In this document: in pieces, positions 6,492 to 11,263 of the stretch
Numbering within the stretch: the stretch's first letter is position 1
Layout: the number at the start of each line of letters is the position of its first letter
NCBI GenBank assembly: GCA_016926135.1
Contig: JAFGPH010000183.1
Span: 1 to 11,263, forward strand
Reading direction: 5' to 3'
Length of the DNA: 11,263 nucleotides
Source of the DNA: Deltaproteobacteria bacterium
GTDB taxonomy: Bacteria; Desulfobacterota; DSM-4660; Desulfatiglandales; HGW-15
Program-made: the position numbers and the translations under genes
The notes under the pieces: model-generated
What the model saw: only the letters and a program-made list of their open reading frames with translations
Databases searched by the model: none
Told to the model about the DNA's origin: nothing

Positions 6492-7281
6492 TCATCTCCC
6501 CGGTGATGGCAGGAACCGCCTTCCGGAGTTCTTCGCGGGTCATACTTACCAGGTGCATACCCAAAACCCGCTCCACGTGGTGAAGGAGTGAATCGCGAAC
6601 CCCCGCCATGGGGATCTCTTCTCCGAGAAGGCGTGCCATGGATGTCACCGAGACCCCCTCAAGCCCACACGGGTTGATCCATCCAAAAGGCCGGAGGTCG
6701 GTGTTCACATTGAGCGCAAACCCGTGGAAAGAGATCCAGTGCCGGAGGGCGATCCCGATGCTCCCCAGCTTGTCCTTACCGGCCCAGACGCCCCGGTTCA
6801 GCGGATTCCGCTCCGCACGTACGCCCCAGTCCACGGCCGTCCTGATCATCACCTCTTCGAGGGCGGTGACGTATTCGGTGACACCCCATCCGCTTTGTCG
6901 CAAATTCACGATGGGGTAGCCCACGATTTGCCCCGGGCCGTGAAAGGTGATGTCTCCCCCCCTTTCCACATGGACCACATCGATGCCCCGGCGCCTCAGA
7001 AAGGCTTCAGGGACGAGAAGATTCGCCTTTCCGCCCCTGCGGCCCAGGGTGTAAACCGGCTTGTGCTCCAGTACAAGGAAGACGTCACGGGCGAGCGCCT
7101 TTTGCTCGCGGGCCTGGACAAGACGGAGCTGCAGCTCGTAGGCTTCTCTGTAATCCATGGTGTCCGGCACGACCAGTGCCCACGTCTCACGACCAAGGTC
7201 CCCGTCTCCGGGTACTCGGCAACCAGCAGTCGACTTCAACCGTATGCGTTCGACATCCTTCATGGTAGAAGTATCCAGCAT
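6355..7281 (-). CDS. lipB: Octanoyl-[ACP]:protein N-octanoyltransferase
   Basis: Transfers octanoate from acyl carrier protein to the lipoyl-domain lysine, the step before LipA. Numbered from 7281, the protein is 308 aa. Family motifs are RGGDITFHGPGQIVGYP (107-123), the catalytic lysine in KLGSIGIA (Lys171) and the catalytic cysteine in NPCGLEGVSV (Cys205), a complete active site. ATG 7281 lies 5 nt after the gcvPB stop with AGGGTG 6 nt upstream. ATG 7302, overlapping gcvPB by 16 nt, is an alternative. LipB proteins are usually about 210-250 aa. Here some 30 extra residues precede the core, and about 45 poorly structured, Ser/Ala/Pro/Gly-rich residues follow it. That tail is read from lipA sequence in another frame because no stop occurs before 6355. 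Confidence 0.93.
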   Translation of the reverse strand: MLDTSTMKDVERIRLKSTAGCRVPGDGDLGRETWALVVPDTMDYREAYELQLRLVQAREQKALARDVFLVLEHKPVYTLGRRGGKANLLVPEAFLRRRGIDVVHVERGGDITFHGPGQIVGYPIVNLRQSGWGVTEYVTALEEVMIRTAVDWGVRAERNPLNRGVWAGKDKLGSIGIALRHWISFHGFALNVNTDLRPFGWINPCGLEGVSVTSMARLLGEEIPMAGVRDSLLHHVERVLGMHLVSMTREELRKAVPAITGEMNEDIYGTRQQAGSSQAPMARPQNSFGGNLSEGSAHPPGEASSHRL

Positions 7282-7286
7282 CCGAA

Positions 7287-8747
7287 TCACCCTGCCAAAC
7301 ATGGCTTCCTTGCCGCCAGGGTTTCATCCAGCCTCTTCACCTTGCACTTCACCGGTGCCTCTCTCAAGAGATTCGGATTCTCGGCTGCTTCCCCGGCAAT
7401 CGATTGGAGCGCCTCGATAAAGAGGTCCAGATCTTCCCTGGACTCGGTCTCGGTGGGTTCAATCATGATTGCCCCTTCCACGACCAGGGGAAAATAGACG
7501 GTGGGCGGGTGAAAGCCATAGTCCATCAGGCGCTTGGCCACATCCAGGGTCATGATCTTCCGGGGCTTCTGGAGTCTCTCGGAGAACACGCACTCGTGCA
7601 TGCAGGGCCTGTCATAAGGGAGATGAAAGGTGCCCCTGAGCCTTTCCTTGACATAGTTGGCGTTCAGCACGGCAAGCTGACTCGCCTTCTTCAGCCCCTC
7701 GGCCCCCATGCTCAGGATGTAGCCGTAGGCCTTGAGCATGACCCCGAAGTTGCCGTGAAAGGCATGGAGCCTTCCGATGGAGTTGGGGAAATCATCGGAC
7801 AGGGTATAGGCGCCTTCCTTCTCCACCACACGGGGAACCGGCAGAAAGGGCTCCAGGAGCCTTCCCACACAGACCGGACCCGCGCCCGGCCCGCCCCCCC
7901 CGTGGGGTGTGGAAAAGGTCTTGTGGAGGTTGAGATGAAGCACGTCCAGGCCGATCCTTCCCATGTGGGCGATCCCCATGACGGCGTTCATATTGGCCCC
8001 GTCCCCATAGACCAGGCCGCCCTTTTCGTGGACCACACCGACGATCTCCCGGATGTGCTCTTCAAAGAGGCCGAGGGTGTTGGGATTGGTCACCATGAGC
8101 CCCGCGGTCTGCTCGTCCATCGCCTCCCTGACGGCTTCCGGCGAGAGGATCCCCTGATCGTTGGATCGCACCGGAACCGGGCGGTAACCGCACAGGGCCG
8201 CGCTCGCAGGGTTGGTGCCGTGGGCGGTATCCGGGACAAGAATCCTGGTAGGCCGCCGGCCCTGGGTGGTGTGGTACGCATGGATGAGAAGCATACCCGT
8301 CAGTTCCCCCTGTGCCCCGGCCGCGGGCTGAAGGGTAACGGCGTCCATGCCCGTGATCTCCGCAAGGAAGCGTTCCAGTTCGAACATGAGCTTCAAGGCC
8401 CCCTGGGAGAGCCGATGGGGGAGAAGCGGGTGGGCCCCGGCAAAACCCGGAAGACCTGCCAGCCTCTCATGGATCTTGGGATTGTACTTCATGGTGCAGG
8501 ATCCCAGGGGATACATGCCCGTATCCACGCCGAAGTTCCAGGTTGAAAGCCGCGTGTAGTGGCGCACGAGATCGACCTCGCTCAGGCTCGGAAAACCCCG
8601 GATCTCCCCGGCGAGGCCCTCATCCAGCGGAAAGGAGGCCACGTCGCGGCGGGGCATGGAGAAGCCACATCGGCCTTCCTTCCCTCTTTCCCACAGAAGA
8701 GGTTCATGGAGGACGAGTCCCGTTGTGGCCAGATCCGTATCCCTCAT
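7287..8747 (-). CDS. gcvPB: Glycine dehydrogenase (decarboxylating) subunit 2, P protein beta
   Basis: The lysine-bearing half of the split PLP-dependent P protein, which decarboxylates glycine and hands the aminomethyl group to the lipoyl arm of H protein, or runs in reverse. It has 486 aa, normal for the split form. The PLP-binding lysine is Lys276 in LNLHKTFSTPHGGGGPG. Other conserved blocks are MYPLGSCTMKYNP (78-90), LQPAAGAQGE (139-148) and DTAHGTNPASAA (173-184). The ATG overlaps the gcvPA stop as ATGA (8744-8747), with GGGAGG 7 nt upstream inside gcvPA, which favours equal production of the two subunits. lipB follows 5 nt after the stop. Confidence 0.97.
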   Translation of the reverse strand: MRDTDLATTGLVLHEPLLWERGKEGRCGFSMPRRDVASFPLDEGLAGEIRGFPSLSEVDLVRHYTRLSTWNFGVDTGMYPLGSCTMKYNPKIHERLAGLPGFAGAHPLLPHRLSQGALKLMFELERFLAEITGMDAVTLQPAAGAQGELTGMLLIHAYHTTQGRRPTRILVPDTAHGTNPASAALCGYRPVPVRSNDQGILSPEAVREAMDEQTAGLMVTNPNTLGLFEEHIREIVGVVHEKGGLVYGDGANMNAVMGIAHMGRIGLDVLHLNLHKTFSTPHGGGGPGAGPVCVGRLLEPFLPVPRVVEKEGAYTLSDDFPNSIGRLHAFHGNFGVMLKAYGYILSMGAEGLKKASQLAVLNANYVKERLRGTFHLPYDRPCMHECVFSERLQKPRKIMTLDVAKRLMDYGFHPPTVYFPLVVEGAIMIEPTETESREDLDLFIEALQSIAGEAAENPNLLREAPVKCKVKRLDETLAARKPCLAG

Positions 8748-10075
8748 CGCGAAACCTCCCTTACCAGGGAGTCCAGGTCATCCCTGGTCTTTGTCTCCGT
8801 GACACAAAGTAGGTAGTGCCGGGAGAGTTCGGGGTAATACGGGGCGAGGGGAAGGCCCGGGACCAGTCCCTTCTCCACGAGGCGACTGTAGGATGCCTCG
8901 AACCCGGCGGGCATTTCCACGACGAACTCGTTGAAGGTGGGGGCTTCAAAGGCGATCCTGAACCCGGCCTTCCTCATCTCCTGTTTCAGGTATTCGCATT
9001 TGTCGTGGTTCAGTCGGGCCAACTCCCCCATGCCCGTGCCGCCGAGGCAAGCCATGTACATGGCGGCGGTGAGGGCGCAAAGGCTGTTGTTGGTGCAGAT
9101 GTTGGATGTCGCCTTCTCCCGCCGGATGTGCTGCTCCCTGGTGGCCAGGGTGAGCACAAAGCCCCTCCTTCCGTCCCTGTCCACCGTCTCTCCCACGAGA
9201 CGACCCGGCATGTTGCGCACGTGTTTCATCGTGGCGGCAAACATCCCGAGTCCGGGGCCCCCAAAGGACCGGGGGATTCCGAAGCTCTGGCCCTCGCCGC
9301 AGGCGATGTCGGCGCCCTGCGTCCCAGGATTCTTCAGGATGCCGTAGGCTAGGGGCTCCGTGAACGAGGCCACCAGGAGGGCCTCCGTACTGTGGGCGCT
9401 CCGGCCGGCGGCCTGGAGATCTTCGATACAGCCCAGGAAATTGGGTGACTGGAGGGCTACGGCAGCCAGGGCCTCGCCTTCCTCCAGCGGAGTGAGGTCC
9501 GTCCTTCCGTCCCGCAGGTAAGGGAGTTCGACGATCTTGCAGCCGCTGGGGCCGAAGTAGGTTCTCACCACCTGCCGGTAGTGGGGATGGATGAGACTTG
9601 AGATGGCGACCCGTTTTCGGCCCGTGACGCGAACGGCCATGAGAAGGGCCTCTGCAAGGGCGGATGCGCCGTCATAGAGGGAGGCATTGGCCACTTCCAT
9701 TCCCAGGAGCCGGGTAACCAGGGTCTGATACTCATAGATGGCCTGAAGGGTGCCCTGACTCATCTCAGGCTGATAGGGTGTATAGCAGGTGACGAACTCG
9801 GAGCGGCTGATGAGAGAGAGGAGGGCCTGGGGGATGAAATGCTCGTAGCTGCCCGCTCCGACGAAAACCTTCGTGTCGGGCCCTAGACCCATGGACCCGG
9901 ACATGAGGGAGAGCCTCTCCACAAGTTCCCACTCGGTGAGGGGCTCGGGCAGCCTCATGTCATGGGGATGCCGGCAGTCTTCGGGCACCGGGGTGAAAAG
10001 GTCTTCCAGTCTCTTGACCCCGACAGCCTGCAGCATGAAGGCCACGTCTTCTTCAGTATGCGGCAGGTAGCGCAT
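8744..10075 (-). CDS. gcvPA: Glycine dehydrogenase (decarboxylating) subunit 1, P protein alpha
   Basis: The other half of the split P protein, homologous to the N-terminal part of one-piece GcvP. It pairs with GcvPB to build the active site in an alpha2-beta2 enzyme. It is 443 aa, typical. Recognisable features are the start MRYLPHTEEDVAFML, the block FVGAGSYEHFIP, then TCYTPYQPEMSQGTLQ, and ATSNICTNNSLCAL later on. No frameshift is seen. The ATG directly abuts the gcvH TAG (0 nt gap), with AAAGGAAAG about 6 nt upstream in the 3' end of gcvH. It shares the ATGA overlap with gcvPB, so H, PA and PB look strictly co-translated. Confidence 0.97.
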   Translation of the reverse strand: MRYLPHTEEDVAFMLQAVGVKRLEDLFTPVPEDCRHPHDMRLPEPLTEWELVERLSLMSGSMGLGPDTKVFVGAGSYEHFIPQALLSLISRSEFVTCYTPYQPEMSQGTLQAIYEYQTLVTRLLGMEVANASLYDGASALAEALLMAVRVTGRKRVAISSLIHPHYRQVVRTYFGPSGCKIVELPYLRDGRTDLTPLEEGEALAAVALQSPNFLGCIEDLQAAGRSAHSTEALLVASFTEPLAYGILKNPGTQGADIACGEGQSFGIPRSFGGPGLGMFAATMKHVRNMPGRLVGETVDRDGRRGFVLTLATREQHIRREKATSNICTNNSLCALTAAMYMACLGGTGMGELARLNHDKCEYLKQEMRKAGFRIAFEAPTFNEFVVEMPAGFEASYSRLVEKGLVPGLPLAPYYPELSRHYLLCVTETKTRDDLDSLVREVSR

Positions 10076-10480
10076 CTACTTCTTTCCTTTCAGCATCTGG
10101 ATGTAGGAGCCTCGATCCATGAGACCCTGGATCTGGGAAGGGTCCCCGGGCCTGATCTCAACTATCCAGCCCTCATGGTATGGCGCACTGTTCACCAGTT
10201 CGGGTGAACCCTCCAGGGCGTTGTTCACGGCTAGGATCTCGCCGGCCACGGGCATGTAGAGCTCGGCCACGGCCTTCACCGACTCGATGGTCCCGAATGT
10301 CTCTTTCCGTCCGAAGGATTCGCCTGTTCGCGGGAGTTCCACAAACACGATATCACCCAACTGGTCCTGGGCATAGTCGTTGATGCCGGCTTTGACCGTC
10401 TCGCCTTCTGGTTTCGCCCACTCGTGATCTTCCGTGTATCGCACGTCCTCCGGCAGGATAAGTTCTTCGATCTCTTTCAT
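10076..10480 (-). CDS. gcvH: Glycine cleavage system H protein
   Basis: The lipoylated shuttle protein that carries the aminomethyl group between P, T and L proteins. It has 134 aa, usual for the family. The lipoyl-lysine is Lys69 in GTIESVKAVAELYMP, preceded by the conserved LGDIVFVELP (41-50). The ATG at 10480 is chosen: GGAGGAG lies about 8 nt upstream and the family N-terminus (MKEIEELILPEDVRY) begins there. The in-frame ATG at 10546 lies inside the repeat copy at 10510-10632 and would add 22 unrelated residues. It is the first gene of the minus-strand operon. Its leader consists largely of that repeat. Confidence 0.97.
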   Translation of the reverse strand: MKEIEELILPEDVRYTEDHEWAKPEGETVKAGINDYAQDQLGDIVFVELPRTGESFGRKETFGTIESVKAVAELYMPVAGEILAVNNALEGSPELVNSAPYHEGWIVEIRPGDPSQIQGLMDRGSYIQMLKGKK

Positions 10481-10509
10481 CTCCGCATCTCCTCCCGTTC
10501 TTTCCGCGG

Positions 10510-10632
10510 ACTGCTGAAAAGCGCCCATCTCCTGCGTTTCCCTCATCCCTCGTCGTTGCGACGTACTGGCACGTACGCCTCACTCCTCGGGATTTCGGGG
10601 GCCTTGGATCTGGTCATTTTTCAACAGCCTGC
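10510..10632. repeat. Dispersed palindromic element, copy B
   Basis: Same family as the element at 7-161. The 89-nt core (10524-10612) aligns along its length with 25-113 of the window, including the CGTAC/GTACG hairpin (here about 10562-10577) and the CTCACTCCTCGGGATT block. The terminal inverted repeats differ from copy A: CTGCTGAAAAG (10511-10521) faces TTTTTCAACAGCCTG (about 10617-10631). The core is therefore shared and the ends have changed. It lies 30 nt upstream of the gcvH start, so the gcv operon leader is transcribed through it or initiates in it. Confidence 0.7.
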
Positions 10633-10677
10633 ATGTAATGTGTTCTACAGCAACCTGTTTTCTTTCGACATATGAGA

Positions 10678-10799
10678 GCCCCCCTCGCCCCGCAAGCGGG
10701 GGAGTGAGGATATTCCCTCCTACCCTCACTCGCCCCCGCAAGCGGGAGTGAGGGTAGCCTGCCTGCCGAAGCCTCGGCGCGGGCAGGGGGTGAGGGGGC
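10678..10799. repeat. Cluster of nested GC-rich hairpins
   Basis: Three stem-loops stand in a row. CCCCGC (10688-10693) pairs with GCGGGG (10696-10701). TACCCTCACT (10721-10730) pairs perfectly with AGTGAGGGTA (10747-10756), with an inner CCCGC/GCGGG stem. CCTGCC plus GCCGA (10758-10769) pairs with TCGGC plus GGCAGG (10774-10787). The outer ends, GCCCCC (10678-10683) and GGGGGC (10794-10799), are also complementary, so the block is palindromic as a whole. It sits between divergent genes, so it cannot be a terminator for either. A REP/BIME-like repeat is the best description. Confidence 0.6.
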
Positions 10800-10816
10800 A
10801 AATAAACCACGAAATC

Positions 10817-10846
10817 TTCAAAAATGCGGTGAAATGCTGTTAATAT
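10817..10846 (+). promoter_or_regulatory. Candidate promoter for lpd
   Basis: TTCAAA (10817-10822), an 18-nt spacer and TAATAT (10841-10846) form a weak sigma-70-like promoter about 70 nt before the lpd start. This is the only AT-rich stretch between the hairpin cluster and the gene. Confidence 0.3.
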
Positions 10847-10867
10847 AACAATTCGTGCGCGTTATAT
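10843..10867. promoter_or_regulatory. Inverted repeat, possible operator before lpd
   Basis: ATATAAC (10843-10849) and GTTATAT (10861-10867) are perfect reverse complements 11 nt apart, giving a centre-to-centre spacing of 18 nt. A smaller repeat TGTTA/TAACA (10838-10850) overlaps its left arm and the candidate -10. The layout suits a dimeric repressor at the start site, but no known consensus is recognised. Confidence 0.3.
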
Positions 10868-10912
10868 GCAAGAAGTGGTTGGAAGAAATAAGGTCTCGGG
10901 GAGGCGGAGATC

Positions 10913-11263
10913 ATGGCGCATAAGGTGGTTGTATTGGGGGCCGGGCCGGGCGGCTACGTGGCGGCCGTCAGGGCGGCCCAGCTCGGTGCGGAGGTGACCT
11001 TGATCGAGCGTGAGAGGGTGGGCGGCACCTGTCTCAACTGGGGATGCATCCCCTCAAAGGTGCTGAAGACGTCGGGTGACATGCTTGCGCGATTGCGGAG
11101 GCCGGGCGACTATGGTCTGGCCGTGACAGGAGTCGTTTCCGCTCACCTGGACTCTCTTATGGCCCGGAAGGATACGATCGTCCGAAATCAGGTCAAGGGC
11201 ATTGAGGATCTGCTGGCGCGGCACAGGATTCATGTCCTGAGAGGGGCGGGAAGGGTGGGCGCG
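10913..11263 (+). CDS. lpdA: Dihydrolipoyl dehydrogenase, N-terminal part (runs off the window)
   Basis: The FAD-dependent L protein (E3) that reoxidises dihydrolipoyl-H protein with NAD+. Only the first 117 codons, of an expected 450-480, are in the window, and they are open to the last base. The FAD-binding GAGPGGY is at 9-15, an acidic residue closing the Rossmann beta-alpha-beta unit is at E32, and the redox disulfide is Cys40/Cys45 in GGTCLNWGCIPSK. The ATG at 10913 has GGGGAGG about 8 nt upstream. The gene diverges from gcvH, 432 nt apart. Its position suggests service to the glycine cleavage system, though E3 is often shared with 2-oxoacid dehydrogenases. Confidence 0.93.
   Translation, partial: MAHKVVVLGAGPGGYVAAVRAAQLGAEVTLIERERVGGTCLNWGCIPSKVLKTSGDMLARLRRPGDYGLAVTGVVSAHLDSLMARKDTIVRNQVKGIEDLLARHRIHVLRGAGRVGA

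Noticed and set aside
7404..8546. 380-codon plus-strand open frame opposite gcvPB
   Set aside because: gcvPB is fully conserved on the minus strand. The antisense translation shows no family features and reflects GC-rich third positions.
10481..10546. Longer GcvH starting at ATG 10546
   Set aside because: The extra 22 residues come from the repeat and its flank, do not resemble GcvH, and the strong ribosome binding site points to 10480.
10632..10690. Minus-strand promoter for gcvH upstream of the repeat
   Set aside because: TTGCTG and several AT-rich hexamers occur, but no -35/-10 pair with 16-18 nt spacing was convincing enough to annotate.
10481..10700. Glycine riboswitch in the gcvH leader
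   Set aside because: Glycine riboswitches commonly precede gcv operons, but the leader here is occupied by the palindromic repeat and I could not find the conserved aptamer core sequences.
10676..10800. CRISPR array or intrinsic terminators
   Set aside because: The hairpins are unequal in sequence and spacing with no unique spacers, and they lie between divergent genes with no U-tracts.

Overview
The window reads as a moderately GC-rich genome of a strict anaerobe, most likely from the Desulfobacterota (former Deltaproteobacteria, Syntrophobacter/Desulfobacter-like). This rests on the look of the proteins, the tandem Hsp20 genes, the glycine cleavage and lipoate gene set, and small dispersed palindromic elements of a kind I associate with that group. 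The lineage is an inference, because no rRNA or marker search was possible.

Layout. Positions 1-340 are non-coding and carry a palindromic repeat element (about 7-161). Positions 341-1343 hold a promoter with a possible operator and two tandem small heat-shock proteins (Hsp20). A strong hairpin follows, then a 30-codon remnant of a DnaJ-type J-domain gene (1440-1532) that stops just where the HPD loop should be. On the minus strand, 1608-4589 is a two-gene operon: a FIST-domain sensor and a soluble GAF-histidine kinase-receiver hybrid, 3 nt apart, behind a good sigma-70 promoter (TTGACC-17-TATACT). The arrangement resembles the NosP/NahK nitric oxide sensing pair of Pseudomonas. Positions 4590-5043 are intergenic with a second type of imperfect palindrome. 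A Slp-family outer-membrane lipoprotein (5044-5592, plus) then runs tail-to-tail into lipA, and the two stop codons interlock.

From 10480 down to 5589 on the minus strand lies a tightly packed operon, gcvH-gcvPA-gcvPB-lipB-lipA. It encodes the lipoyl carrier H protein, the split glycine decarboxylase P protein, and the two enzymes that make lipoate from octanoyl-ACP and attach it to H. The start of a dihydrolipoyl dehydrogenase (L protein, lpd) diverges from it at 10913 and runs off the window. The T protein (gcvT) is not present here. The lipB frame has no stop before lipA and runs about 137 nt into it. The gcvH-lpd divergent region (10481-10912) carries a second copy of the first repeat family, a cluster of GC-rich hairpins and a possible promoter and operator for lpd.

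I do not see a convincing wholly new system. The points most worth a second look are the FIST/hybrid-kinase pair, the lipB-lipA overlap, the gcvT-less glycine cleavage cluster and the repeat elements, one of which forms most of the gcvH leader.
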